64,000 bases of DNA from Sedimentibacter hydroxybenzoicus DSM 7310 (lineage in GTDB: Bacteria > Bacillota > Clostridia > Tissierellales > Sedimentibacteraceae): contig NZ_JACBNQ010000009.1 of assembly GCF_013403245.1 (NCBI RefSeq), forward strand, positions 61,659-125,658, in the 5' to 3' direction. Each line of letters starts with the position of its first letter. Within the stretch, counting starts at the first letter, position 1. Shown here piece after piece: positions 40,496 through 49,747 of the stretch. The notes under the pieces were generated by a model. The model did no database searches and was not told the origin of the DNA. It worked only from the letters and a program-made list of their open reading frames with translations. Both the position numbers and the translations under genes were made by a program.

Positions 40496-42805
40496 AACTA
40501 CATCCTCTATTTTATCTGCATAAACTATTTCCATGGAGCGAATTATTTTACTGTCGATTTTTGATACATCCGGCTTATTCTTAGTACTCAGAACCACCCT
40601 TTTGATTCCGGCTCTCTTTGCAGCCAGCAGCTTTTCTTTTAATCCGCCGATAGGCAATACTCTGCCTGTTATTGTAATTTCCCCGGTCATAGCCACATCT
40701 TTTCTCACCGGTACATCAGTAAGCGCGGATATAACCGCCGTAGCCATTGTTATTCCTGCTGAAGGACCATCCTTTGGAATTGCTCCCTCAGGTACATGAA
40801 TGTGTATGTCTGTTTCCTTAAATTTACTGTAATCTATTTTAAATTTGTCTGCATTTGCTTTTATATAGCTAATAGCTGCCATAGCAGATTCCTTCATTAC
40901 ATCGCCTAATTTACCTGTAAGCTGAAGCTTGCCGTCACCCTTCATAGTGTTTACTTCTATAAACAGAGTTTCTCCGCCAACCTTAGTCCAGGCAAGACCC
41001 GTTACAACACCTACCTGATCTTCTTCATATGCTAAATCATAATCATATTTCGGAATACCCAAATATTTTTTCAGGTTTCCATTATTGATTGTAACAGTTT
41101 TCTTTTTATTTTCCACTATTTGTACAGCGGCTTTTCTTATTAAAGATCCTATGCTTCGTTCAAGATTACGTACACCCGATTCACGTGTGTATCTTTCAAT
41201 TATTTCGGTTATGGCATTTTGCGAAATACTTACCTGGGTTTCTTTTAATCCATGCTCCCTAATTTGTTTTTTAATTAAATACTTTTCGGCTATATTTATC
41301 TTTTCCATATCAGTATAACCGGATATCTCAATTACTTCCATTCTATCTAACAGTGGTCCCGGAATGGTGGATGTTGTATTTGCAGTAGTAATAAACATTA
41401 CATTTTCTAAGCTGAACGGAGCTTCAATATAATGGTCTGTAAATGTTTTATTTTGTTCAGGATCTAACGCCTCCAGCAGTGCCGATGCCGGGTCACCCTT
41501 GTAGTCACTTGCAAGCTTATCTATTTCATCAAGCAAAAATACGGGATTATTTGCCTTCGCTTTTGCAATTAATGATATTATTCTCCCTGGGATAGCCCCT
41601 ATATATGTTCTTCTGTGACCTCTGATTTCCGCTTCATCTCTGACCCCGCCCAATGACATTCTTACATATTTTCTGTTCATGGCTCTTGCTATGGATTTAG
41701 CAACGGATGTTTTACCTACTCCGGGAGGTCCGACAAAACAAAGTATCGGTCCTTTCATATCTTTATTTATTGCTTTCACAGCAAGATATTCAAGTATTCT
41801 TTCCTTTATATCCTCTAAACCATAGTGATCCTCTGACAATACATTTCTCACTTTCTTCAAATCAGTATTGTCTTTTGTTTTTTTGTTCCAAGGCAAATCA
41901 ATGAGCCAATCTACGTATGTTCTTATTACTCCTGCATCAGGTGATGATGAAGAAATTTTCAGAAGCTTGTTTATTTCTTTTTCTGCCTTTTCCTTTACTT
42001 CCTTCGGCATATTGGCTTTTTTTATTTTATCCAGATATTCGTCAACTTCAAGCTCTATGCCTTCATCCTCACCAAGCTCTTTCTGAATAGCTCTCAATTG
42101 TTCCTTTAAATAATAATCCTTTTGAAATTCACTGACCTGTTTTCTCACAAGCTCACTGATTTCATTTTCAATTTCTAAAACTTTAATTTCCTTAGATAAA
42201 TACGTATTGATTGATTCCAGTCTTTCATATGGGTCGAATATTTCTAACAACGCCTGCTTTTGCTCATGCTTTAAATAAATATATGACGCAACCACATCGG
42301 CAAATTTATCGGGATTTTTTATTTCTTTAAGAGAAACAAGTGCATCAGGCGCTATTTTTGTATATATTAATGAATATTCTTCAAAGTTTTCCAGAGTCAG
42401 GCGAATCATTGCTTCTAATTCATCATTTATCAAGGCATCATTATTATATACATATTCATCCAGCATAACCTCAAAATACGGCTCTGTCTGAACAATGGAA
42501 ACAATTTTAGCTCTGTTCACGCCTTCAACAAGCACTCTTATATTGTCTCCGGGAAGCTTAATCATCTGCTTAATTTTACAAATGACACCAACCTCGAAAA
42601 AATCTTCTTCTTTAGGTGAATCTATATCTGCTTCTTTTTGTATTGTAAGAAAAATATCTGAGTCTTCCAACATTGCTTCTTCTAAAGCATTTATTGATTT
42701 TTCCCTGCCAATATCAAAATGCATCATTGTATCCGGGAATATTCCGATTCCCCTGATTGGAATCAAAGGAAGCTTTTTATTTTCTATACTGTAATTTTCA
42801 ATCAT
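40472..42805 (-). CDS. lon: ATP-dependent protease Lon
   Basis: 777 aa. N-terminal substrate domain (~10-205), AAA+ with Walker [10 protein letters not shown] and Walker [10 protein letters not shown], and a protease domain with the Ser-Lys dyad (Ser in [11 protein letters not shown], Lys in [12 protein letters not shown]). Normal length. TAAGGAG lies just before the ATG, and a strong hairpin (42823-42850) immediately precedes that ribosome site. Confidence 0.98.
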   Translation of the reverse strand: MIENYSIENKKLPLIPIRGIGIFPDTMMHFDIGREKSINALEEAMLEDSDIFLTIQKEADIDSPKEEDFFEVGVICKIKQMIKLPGDNIRVLVEGVNRAKIVSIVQTEPYFEVMLDEYVYNNDALINDELEAMIRLTLENFEEYSLIYTKIAPDALVSLKEIKNPDKFADVVASYIYLKHEQKQALLEIFDPYERLESINTYLSKEIKVLEIENEISELVRKQVSEFQKDYYLKEQLRAIQKELGEDEGIELEVDEYLDKIKKANMPKEVKEKAEKEINKLLKISSSSPDAGVIRTYVDWLIDLPWNKKTKDNTDLKKVRNVLSEDHYGLEDIKERILEYLAVKAINKDMKGPILCFVGPPGVGKTSVAKSIARAMNRKYVRMSLGGVRDEAEIRGHRRTYIGAIPGRIISLIAKAKANNPVFLLDEIDKLASDYKGDPASALLEALDPEQNKTFTDHYIEAPFSLENVMFITTANTTSTIPGPLLDRMEVIEISGYTDMEKINIAEKYLIKKQIREHGLKETQVSISQNAITEIIERYTRESGVRNLERSIGSLIRKAAVQIVENKKKTVTINNGNLKKYLGIPKYDYDLAYEEDQVGVVTGLAWTKVGGETLFIEVNTMKGDGKLQLTGKLGDVMKESAMAAISYIKANADKFKIDYSKFKETDIHIHVPEGAIPKDGPSAGITMATAVISALTDVPVRKDVAMTGEITITGRVLPIGGLKEKLLAAKRAGIKRVVLSTKNKPDVSKIDSKIIRSMEIVYADKIEDVVKYALADR

Positions 42806-42822
42806 ATAATCTCCTTAGTAAA

Positions 42823-42850
42823 AACTGCCTGCTTGTAGCAGCAGGCAGTT
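42823..42850 (-). terminator. hairpin at the clpX-lon junction, next to the lon ribosome site
   Basis: AACTGCCTGC and GCAGGCAGTT form a perfect ten-base stem followed by TTTTT on the minus strand, ending six bases before the AAGGAG of lon. It can end clpX transcription or control lon translation. Confidence 0.65.
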
Positions 42851-42872
42851 CACAAAACACTACATCTATCTT

Positions 42873-42996
42873 ATAGACCGTTGAAAATTTTCGTCCTGCA
42901 AGGCATCGCAAGACGGGCAACCGCAACGTATTCAACATACGTGAGGATTGACCGTCGAAGCGATAACGACGCAGGCTGGAATTTTCAGCGGTCTAT
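42873..42996. repeat. 124-bp structured intergenic repeat, copy 2
   Basis: Arms ATAGACCGTTGAAAATT and AATTTTCAGCGGTCTAT are nearly exact inverted repeats. Further inner pairing (ATCGCAAGACGG with CCGTCGAAGCGAT, ACGTATTC with ATACGT) makes one long stem. Same length and core as 8847-8970. Its right end provides the TAG stop of clpX. Confidence 0.88.
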
Positions 42997-44252
42997 GATG
43001 CGTTTTCTTTTTTATCAGTTAACAATTTCTTAGTCAATACCAATTTCGGTTCACTTTTATTAACTATAGTATCCTTAGTTATAACACATTTTTTAATGTC
43101 ATTTCGAGATGGAATTTCGTACATAACATCAGTCATTGTACTTTCAAGTATGCCTCTCAAACCTCTTGCACCTGTTTTTATCTCCAAAGCTCTGTCAGCT
43201 ATTTCTTCCAAGGCATCCTTTTCTATCTCCAATTCAACATTATCCATTTTGAACAATTCCTTATATTGTTTTACAAGGGAGTTCTTTGGCTCTGTCAAAA
43301 TAGACATTAAAGCCTTTTTATCTAACTTTTCTAAGGCAACTACAACCGGCATTCTGCCCACAAATTCAGGAATTAATCCAAATTTCAATAAATCCTGTGT
43401 TTGAACCTGTTGTAAAAGTTTATCGGTATCCATAGCCGAATTACCTGTAAGGTCTGCACCAAACCCGATACTTTTTTTGCCTATTCTTTTTTGTACTATT
43501 TTTTCTATTCCGTCAAAGGCACCGCCTAAAACAAATAATATATTTGTAGTGTCTATTTGTATAAACTCCTGATGCGGGTGCTTCCTTCCGCCTTGTGGCG
43601 GTACATTTGCAACAGTTCCCTCCAATATTTTAAGAAGTGCTTGCTGCACACCTTCGCCGCTTACATCTCTCGTTATAGAAGGGTTCTCTGAACGTCTGGA
43701 AATTTTATCGATTTCATCAATATAAATGATGCCCTTTTCTGCCCTTTCAACATCAAAATCTGCAGCCTGCAACAGCTTTAACAGTATGTTCTCAACATCC
43801 TCACCAACATAGCCTGCTTCTGTCAATGATGTAGCATCTGCAATTGCAAATGGTACATTTAACAACCTTGCCAATGTTTGTGCAAGATACGTCTTACCGC
43901 TTCCGGTAGGTCCAAGCAATAAAATATTGCTTTTTTGAATATCAACACCATCATCTTTTGCTTTATAATTAATTCTTTTATAATGATTGTATACTGCCAC
44001 TGCCAAGCTTTTTTTTGCGCAATCCTGCTGAATTACATACTCATCAAGCTTTTCTTTAATTTCTTTTGGCTTCGGGAGTTCAGTAAAATCATATTCTTCG
44101 AATAAGTCTATATCGTCATCCACAATGTTATGACACAATTCAATACATTCATCGCAGATATATACGTCAGGACCGGCTATTAATCTTCTTACCTGTTCCT
44201 GAGCCTTACCGCAAAACGAGCATTTGATTTGCTTATCATTATTTTTGCTCAT
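42993..44252 (-). CDS. clpX: ClpX, ATPase subunit of ClpXP
   Basis: 419 aa. N-terminal C4 zinc domain ([14 protein letters not shown]), AAA+ with Walker A GPTGSGKT, Walker [10 protein letters not shown], the pore GYVGEDVE loop and the IGF loop for ClpP binding (KSIGFGADL). Stop codon lies inside the 124-bp repeat. Follows clpP by 11 bases in one operon. Confidence 0.98.
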   Translation of the reverse strand: MSKNNDKQIKCSFCGKAQEQVRRLIAGPDVYICDECIELCHNIVDDDIDLFEEYDFTELPKPKEIKEKLDEYVIQQDCAKKSLAVAVYNHYKRINYKAKDDGVDIQKSNILLLGPTGSGKTYLAQTLARLLNVPFAIADATSLTEAGYVGEDVENILLKLLQAADFDVERAEKGIIYIDEIDKISRRSENPSITRDVSGEGVQQALLKILEGTVANVPPQGGRKHPHQEFIQIDTTNILFVLGGAFDGIEKIVQKRIGKKSIGFGADLTGNSAMDTDKLLQQVQTQDLLKFGLIPEFVGRMPVVVALEKLDKKALMSILTEPKNSLVKQYKELFKMDNVELEIEKDALEEIADRALEIKTGARGLRGILESTMTDVMYEIPSRNDIKKCVITKDTIVNKSEPKLVLTKKLLTDKKENAS

Positions 44253-44263
44253 TGAAACACTCC

Positions 44264-44848
44264 TTATTTTCTTTTGGCAATTATATCATCTATTATGCCA
44301 TAAGCTTTCGCTTCCTCCGCTGACATGAAATTGTCTCTGTCAGTGTCGCGCGAAACTTTCTCTATTGACTGACCTGTTTTTTCACTAATGATATCATTTA
44401 AAGTATCTCTTATCTTAATTATTCTGTCAGCGTGAATTTTTATGTCAGATGCCTGACCCTTCATCCCGCCAAGGGGCTGGTGAATCATTATTTCTGAATT
44501 CGGCAGTGCAAATCTTTTTCCTTTTGCTCCCGACAACAGTAAAAACGCACCCATGCTTGCAGCCATACCTATACATATAGTAGATACGTCCGGCTTAATA
44601 TACTGCATGGTGTCATAGATTGCCATACCTGCTGTTATAGAGCCGCCTGGGGAGTTAATATATAGCTGTATATCCTTATCAGGATCCTCTGACTCTAAAA
44701 ATAACAGCTGTGCAACTATTACGCTTGCTGTTGCATCATTAACTTCATCACTTAATATAATTATTCTGTCCTTTAACAATCTCGAATATATATCGTAAGA
44801 TCTTTCGCCTCTGCCTGTTTGTTCAATTACATATGGTACTAAAGCCAT
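44264..44848 (-). CDS. clpP: ClpP protease subunit
   Basis: 194 aa. Catalytic Ser in GMAASMGAF, His in MIHQPLGG, Asp in [16 protein letters not shown] precedes the ATG. Operon tig-clpP-clpX with lon behind. No CtsR operator repeat was recognised upstream. Confidence 0.98.
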   Translation of the reverse strand: MALVPYVIEQTGRGERSYDIYSRLLKDRIIILSDEVNDATASVIVAQLLFLESEDPDKDIQLYINSPGGSITAGMAIYDTMQYIKPDVSTICIGMAASMGAFLLLSGAKGKRFALPNSEIMIHQPLGGMKGQASDIKIHADRIIKIRDTLNDIISEKTGQSIEKVSRDTDRDNFMSAEEAKAYGIIDDIIAKRK

Positions 44849-44918
44849 AATATTTCCTCCTATTTATTATATTTCATTATACTATTATTGTACTTATTTA
44901 TCTTAATATTATCTTAAA

Positions 44919-46253
44919 TTATTTTTCTTTGCTTTCTTCAGCTTCTTTTTCAGCAGGTTCTGTAAAAACGGCACTTGCAACAAGCATTTCTATAACTTTT
45001 CTCTTTTTAAGAGTTTCTTCGATATAACCTCTGCTTGATTCAAGCATGCTGTTCTTGAAAGCTTCCATTCTCTCTTCTTCTACCTGATATGACTTAGCCA
45101 TTTCTTCTACTTCTTTCATCAAATCTTCTTCAGAAGCCTGAAGATTTTCTTTCTTGATTATTGCTTCTAAAACCAATTCGGCTTTTACGTTAAATTCTGC
45201 TTGGTCTTTTGCACCTTCTTTGTATTGGTTAACAAAATTACTTATTATATCATCGTATTCTTTACCGACAAAACCTTGTTGACGGAATTGTTGTTCATAA
45301 TTTTTTGCTAAATAATCAATTTCTCTTTTAATCAATACTTCGGGTACTTCTATCTTAGCATCGTTTATAATTTTAGTTAATACATTGTTGTCATTTGTAA
45401 CCTTTGAAGAATCAGCCGCTCTTTTTTCAAGATTTTTTCTTGTATCAGCTTTTAATTCTTCCAAAGTGTCGAATTCGCTTATATCTTTTGCAAATTCGTC
45501 ATCTATTTCAGGCATTTCCTTTGATTTTATTTCATGAATTTTTACATTAAATACTGCATCCTTGCCTTTTAAGTTTTCAGCATGATATTCTTCGGGGAAT
45601 GTTACGTTAACCTGAACCTCATCACCCTTATTTTTACCTATTAACTGTTCTTCAAATCCCGGAATAAATGTGTTAGAGCCAATTTCAAGGGACTGATTTT
45701 CAGCAGTTCCTCCTTCAAATTGTTCTTCTCCCACAAAGCCGGCATAATCTATAGTTAAAAAGTCTCCGTTTTGAACAGGTCTGTCAGTAACTTCAACTAT
45801 TCTTGCATTCTTATCCTGAATAGCTTTAAGTTCCTTTTCAACATCTTCGTCGGTAACCTTTACTTCCACCTTTTCAACTTCAACACCTTTATATTCTCCG
45901 AGCTCAACTTCAGGCATTACTTCAACCTCAGCAGTTACAACAATGTCTTCGCCTGTTTCAAATTTCTGAATATCTACCTTAGGGCTGTCAATTACATCAA
46001 GGTTTAATTCCGTAACTGCCTTTGGATACTCTTCCTGAACGGCAAAATCTAAAGCGTCATCATAAAAAATGCTCTTGCCATATTTTTTCTCAATTATATG
46101 TCTTGGAGCCTTTCCTTTTCTGAATCCTTGCACATTAATGCTATTTTTCGCTTTTAAATATGCTTTATTCACCGATTCTTCGAATTGATCCGGTGTGACT
46201 GTAAATTCAATAGTAACTATGTTTTTTTCTTTTTTAAGTAATTTAGAACTCAT
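44919..46253 (-). CDS. tig: trigger factor
   Basis: 444 aa. Ribosome-binding tail with the signature GFRKGKAPRH, central FKBP-type PPIase domain (GDFLTIDYAGFVGEEQFEGGTAE) and C-terminal helical domain. Ribosome-associated chaperone. Starts after AGGAGG. The element at 46326-46426 is upstream. Confidence 0.98.
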   Translation of the reverse strand: MSSKLLKKEKNIVTIEFTVTPDQFEESVNKAYLKAKNSINVQGFRKGKAPRHIIEKKYGKSIFYDDALDFAVQEEYPKAVTELNLDVIDSPKVDIQKFETGEDIVVTAEVEVMPEVELGEYKGVEVEKVEVKVTDEDVEKELKAIQDKNARIVEVTDRPVQNGDFLTIDYAGFVGEEQFEGGTAENQSLEIGSNTFIPGFEEQLIGKNKGDEVQVNVTFPEEYHAENLKGKDAVFNVKIHEIKSKEMPEIDDEFAKDISEFDTLEELKADTRKNLEKRAADSSKVTNDNNVLTKIINDAKIEVPEVLIKREIDYLAKNYEQQFRQQGFVGKEYDDIISNFVNQYKEGAKDQAEFNVKAELVLEAIIKKENLQASEEDLMKEVEEMAKSYQVEEERMEAFKNSMLESSRGYIEETLKKRKVIEMLVASAVFTEPAEKEAEESKEK

Positions 46254-46325
46254 TGTTCCTCCTATATATTTAAATTATTGTATGATTAAAAACTAATATT
46301 GTTTCAATAAATGAATTCATAAATA

Positions 46326-46426
46326 TATTAATTCGCATCAGTAAATTCCTCTTAGACGAACTAATATATACTGTTTTCCCTGTCACGAGCAAATATTTGT
46401 CCGTATTTTTAATATCAGAGCAGTAT
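46326..46426. repeat. three-hairpin intergenic element, copy 2
   Basis: Part of the 399-base gene-free stretch 46254-46652. Same order of elements as 31089-31190: TAATTCGCAT..ACGAACTA stem, ACTGTTTTC-CCTGTCACG linker and a GAGCAAATATTTGTCCGT stem. The 46441-46529 part holds nothing I recognise. Confidence 0.65.
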
Positions 46427-46529
46427 AACCATTATATTATACCACAATACTTTTCAAAAGCAATATTAATTTGAAATTATTGGAGAATGTCGACGAAAGA
46501 TATCACTAACTCTCTTTAATTATTCTGAG

Positions 46530-46613
46530 TTGTCATCCTTAGCGATAGCGAAGGATCTCATCACTTCAAAAGCTGAGATTCCTCGCTGACGCTCGGAATG
46601 ACAAAATCGAACA
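46530..46613. repeat. GGAATGACA cruciform repeat, copy 1
   Basis: Outer stem TTGTCAT/ATGACAA, inner stem ATCTCA/TGAGAT, and two small hairpins (CCTTAGC-GATA-GCGAAGG and TTCCTCGC..GCTCGGAA). This is a repeat type widespread in Firmicutes. A shortened relative is at 62396-62470. Confidence 0.75.
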
Positions 46614-46652
46614 GTATACGTTTATTCATAGAACTGACAAAAACCGATAGTC

Positions 46653-47231
46653 TTATAAAGCTCCCCTCCTATATTCATATACCCTGCAATTCATAAAAAG
46701 ATTCATTCCGCTCAAAAAAAAGCATATTTTATTTTTAACGTATATCATTCCTACTTTCTCCATAACCTTCCCTGAGGCGATATTGCGTATATCATGCAAG
46801 GCACAAACAGTATCGAATCCTACTTCGTTGATTAGGAAGCTAAGAACTTCTTTTAAAATTTCAGTGGCTATACCCTCATTCCATCTTTTTTTAGCCACGG
46901 TATACCCTACTTCACAATATTTTTTTCTGTTTTTAATATTAGAAACCGATATGGAGCCGACGACCTCTTCAGTTACCTTATCTACAACAGCCCAATGATA
47001 GCTTTTTTTACTTTTATAGCTTTCAACCCATTCCGTAACATAGCTCTCTGTTACTTTTTCATTTTCATGCACACTCCAGGCATTATATTTTGCAGCTTCA
47101 TAATCGCTTGACCAATTTTCATAAACCTCATGAACATCACCCAATCGGAATTGCCTTAATATAAACCTTTCCGTATCCAAGGTAACTGTTCCGATATGTT
47201 TCATTTTATCTTTTTTATTTAATAAAAGCAT
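46653..47231 (-). CDS. GNAT-family N-acetyltransferase (RimJ/RimL-like)
   Basis: 192 aa from the first Met; a later ATG (MKHIGTV, 47201) is an alternative. GNAT motifs: LRQFRLGDVHEVYENW, GSISVSNIKNRKKYCEVGYTVAKKRWNEGIATEIL (acetyl-CoA loop in RWNEGIA) and N-x-AS-x-KVMEKVGM. The substrate could be a ribosomal-protein terminus or a small amine. Isolated gene flanked by repeats. Confidence 0.85.
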   Translation of the reverse strand: MLLLNKKDKMKHIGTVTLDTERFILRQFRLGDVHEVYENWSSDYEAAKYNAWSVHENEKVTESYVTEWVESYKSKKSYHWAVVDKVTEEVVGSISVSNIKNRKKYCEVGYTVAKKRWNEGIATEILKEVLSFLINEVGFDTVCALHDIRNIASGKVMEKVGMIYVKNKICFFLSGMNLFMNCRVYEYRRGAL

Positions 47232-47341
47232 TTTAATCTCTCCGCTGAATGCTGTATTATCCTCTATTTAATTACTATCTAATTATACAATTACTAATTT
47301 GTTTTGAAAAGTAATTTTACACAATTATCTTATTTAATTGA

Positions 47342-47370
47342 TTGTATTTTTTGAAAAACAATTATATAAT
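47342..47370 (+). promoter_or_regulatory. sigma-A promoter
   Basis: TTGTAT (47342-47347), 17-base spacer, perfect TATAAT (47365-47370), about 50 bases before the TIM-barrel gene start. Confidence 0.65.
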
Positions 47371-47420
47371 ATTTCTATAAAATTACTATGCAAAGAATCA
47401 AGCATATATTGGAGGTTCAT

Positions 47421-48155
47421 ATGGAAATAGACAGAGGTATTATTCAAGATAATTACAGCCATAATGTTAAAAATTGTACCGAAAAAAAAGATAAAAAATT
47501 TATACCGACCATAGAATCCGTGCTAAAGAAAAAACCGATACAAATGCCCACAGAAATTTATGAAGCAAGCGGTATTAATATATTTGGAAAAAGAATAAAA
47601 TCACTTATATTTACAACAGATCTTGCAATCGTAAAAAACCATAATGCCGACGGAGTAATAGCGGTTTATCCTTTTACTCCTCAGATAGCAATCAATCAGG
47701 CAATTATAGAGGTATCCTCAGCTCCTGTTTTCGTAGGTGTAGGGGGAGGTATTACAACAGGACAAAGATCTATAGACATAGCAATAAATGCAGAATTAAA
47801 CGGTGCTTTCGGTGTAGTTATGAATGCACCGACCCCAAATGAACTCATAATGGAAATGAAAAAAAGATTAGATATTCCTATAATAATTACTATTGTTTCC
47901 GAAAGAGAGGACTTCGAGTCAAGAATACAAGCGGGAGTTTCTATTTTTAATGTTTCGGGTGGTTCCAAAACGTCTGACATAGTCAAGAAAATAAGAGAAA
48001 GTCATCCGAATTTCCCTATTATAGCTACCGGAGGACCAAATCCCGAAAATATTTCCGCAACGATACAGGCAGGAGCAAACACGATCACATTTACTCCTCC
48101 GACCACGGGAGAGTTGTTCTCCGAAATTATGGACAACTATCGAGAAAAACTTTAA
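47421..48155 (+). CDS. TIM-barrel protein, phosphate-binding type (function unknown)
   Basis: 244 aa. Alternating strands and helices typical of a (beta/alpha)8 barrel; GVGGGITTGQRSID and the late ATGGPNPENISATIQAGANTITFTPPT look like the phosphate-binding ends of KDPG-aldolase/nanE-like barrels. No family is named with confidence. The ATG at 47421 is five bases after GGAGG. Single gene, ended by the palindrome at 48159-48224. Confidence 0.6.
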   Translation: MEIDRGIIQDNYSHNVKNCTEKKDKKFIPTIESVLKKKPIQMPTEIYEASGINIFGKRIKSLIFTTDLAIVKNHNADGVIAVYPFTPQIAINQAIIEVSSAPVFVGVGGGITTGQRSIDIAINAELNGAFGVVMNAPTPNELIMEMKKRLDIPIIITIVSEREDFESRIQAGVSIFNVSGGSKTSDIVKKIRESHPNFPIIATGGPNPENISATIQAGANTITFTPPTTGELFSEIMDNYREKL

Positions 48156-48158
48156 ACC

Positions 48159-48224
48159 ACCTTTCGGGGACGGTCCTTTTTGAGACTATTTATTTAGTCT
48201 CAAAAAGGACCGTCCCCGAAAGGT
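48159..48224. repeat. perfect 30-bp inverted repeat
   Basis: Arms 48159-48188 and 48195-48224 are exact reverse complements around a six-base loop. The GGGGACGGTCC core is shared with 51-113. It begins four bases after a stop codon and can act as a terminator. Such cores are typical of REP sequences mobilised by Y1 transposases, but no transposase gene is in the window. Confidence 0.85.
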
Positions 48225-48234
48225 GCGAGTCATT

Positions 48235-48681
48235 TTAATGGATATTTTTTAAATCATCTCTGTTAGCTTCTATAATGTTATTTATTTCTCTTATCCTGTC
48301 CTGGAGCTTGGACAATATTTCGTCACTGTAATTGTAAGCGCTGACTTTCATTTCCGTCGCCTTTTTTTCAGCTTCCTGAATCAATTGATTGGCAAACTTT
48401 TGTGCTCGCTTTGTTACTTCATGCTCTTCGATTAAATATTTTTGCTGATGATTAACCTTTTCAATCAATTCGTCCGCTTCTACCTGCGCTTCATTTAAAA
48501 TTCTCTGGCGTTCCTTTGCAACCCAGGACGCTCTGTTTATTTCGTCAGGCAGCTTCAATCTTATTTCATTGATTACTTCTAAAACCTCTTCTTTATCTAT
48601 CATTACCTTGTTTGATAAAGGAAATTTTGAGCTTTCTTCAATAATATCTTCAATTCTTTCTAACAAATTCAGTATGTCCAT
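48235..48681 (-). CDS. coiled-coil protein, DivIVA/ATPase-like
   Basis: 148 aa, mostly charged helix (residues ~45-135 likely coiled coil: RASWVAKERQRILNEAQVEADELIEKVNHQQKYL). No enzyme motif. Homologues next to coaD in Clostridia are usually labelled ATPase without evidence. The start ATG at 48681 follows GGGAGG and lies one base past the coaD stop codon (48683-48685), so the two are coupled. Confidence 0.7.
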   Translation of the reverse strand: MDILNLLERIEDIIEESSKFPLSNKVMIDKEEVLEVINEIRLKLPDEINRASWVAKERQRILNEAQVEADELIEKVNHQQKYLIEEHEVTKRAQKFANQLIQEAEKKATEMKVSAYNYSDEILSKLQDRIREINNIIEANRDDLKNIH

Positions 48682-48682
48682 A

Positions 48683-49162
48683 TTAAATCCTCCCAAGTTT
48701 TTTATGTATTTCTTGTCCAACATTTATTGGAACTAAATCTTCAAAAGCACCGCCATGCTCAGCAACATCCTTTATCATGCTTGAGCTTAAAAAAGAATAT
48801 TCCGGTGAGGCAACCAAAAAAATTGTTTCCAATTTATGATTCAAATGTTTATTAATGCTTGAAATAGCCAATTCATATTCATAATCAGACACAGCTCGTA
48901 ATCCTCTTACAATCAAATTAATATTGTTTTTTTCACAGTATTCAACAACCAAACCTTCTGTATAATCAACCGTAACATTATGTAAATGAGTTGTGGCCCC
49001 TTTTACCATATTGCATCTTTCCTGTATATCAAACCAGTATTTCTTTTCCGTATTGTTAAATACTGTTACAACTACTTCGTCGAATTTGCCTGAAATTCTG
49101 TTAATGATGTCTAGATGACCTAATGTTATAGGATCAAAGCTTCCTGTATATAAAACTTTCAT
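48683..49162 (-). CDS. coaD: phosphopantetheine adenylyltransferase
   Basis: 159 aa. Nucleotidyltransferase with YTGSFDPITLGHLDII (T/HxGH), RGLRAVSDYEYE and SSSMIKDVAEHGG. Fourth step of CoA synthesis. Directly after rsmD. Confidence 0.97.
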   Translation of the reverse strand: MKVLYTGSFDPITLGHLDIINRISGKFDEVVVTVFNNTEKKYWFDIQERCNMVKGATTHLHNVTVDYTEGLVVEYCEKNNINLIVRGLRAVSDYEYELAISSINKHLNHKLETIFLVASPEYSFLSSSMIKDVAEHGGAFEDLVPINVGQEIHKKLGRI

Positions 49163-49168
49163 TTTTTA

Positions 49169-49732
49169 TTAATGTTCCTCCATATATTTAAAAATGCTTA
49201 TCCTTGTTCTTCCATAAATTTTCTCTTTACATTTTATCACGTTTGTATCAATATTATCAATTACTTTTTCTGATTCATCACTTTCAATTATTAATAGGCC
49301 GTCGGATTTTAATAACCCGTGTTCAAATACCCTTAATGCAATATTTGAGCTGCAGTTTAATGCATATGGAGGATCTGCAAATATATAATCAAATTTAACA
49401 TTTTCATTGGACAAATTAACAATTGCCTTTTCATAATCATTCATTATTACCTTTGCTCTATCGGTAAATTTACATAACTCAAGGTTTTTTTTTACATAGC
49501 TCAAGCTTTTACGGGATAAATCAACAAAATATACTTGACTTGCCCCTCTTGCAAGGAATTCTATACCTACGCTTCCTGAACCGGCAAATAAATCCAGTAC
49601 TATTGAATCCTCTTCAATAATACCTATCATATTAAATATTGCTTCCTTAATTTTATCGCCGGTCGGTCTTACCGCCATACCATCCGGTGCATAAAGCTTC
49701 ATTCCCTTGTTGGTTCCGGAAATTATCCTCAT
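49169..49732 (-). CDS. rsmD: 16S rRNA (guanine966-N2)-methyltransferase RsmD
   Basis: 187 aa. Rossmann methyltransferase: VRPTGDKIKEAIFNM, SAM loop LDLFAGSGSVGIE, and DPPYAL catalytic motif. Operon recG-rsmD-coaD. Confidence 0.95.
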   Translation of the reverse strand: MRIISGTNKGMKLYAPDGMAVRPTGDKIKEAIFNMIGIIEEDSIVLDLFAGSGSVGIEFLARGASQVYFVDLSRKSLSYVKKNLELCKFTDRAKVIMNDYEKAIVNLSNENVKFDYIFADPPYALNCSSNIALRVFEHGLLKSDGLLIIESDESEKVIDNIDTNVIKCKEKIYGRTRISIFKYMEEH

Positions 49733-49747
49733 ACAATACCTCTTACG

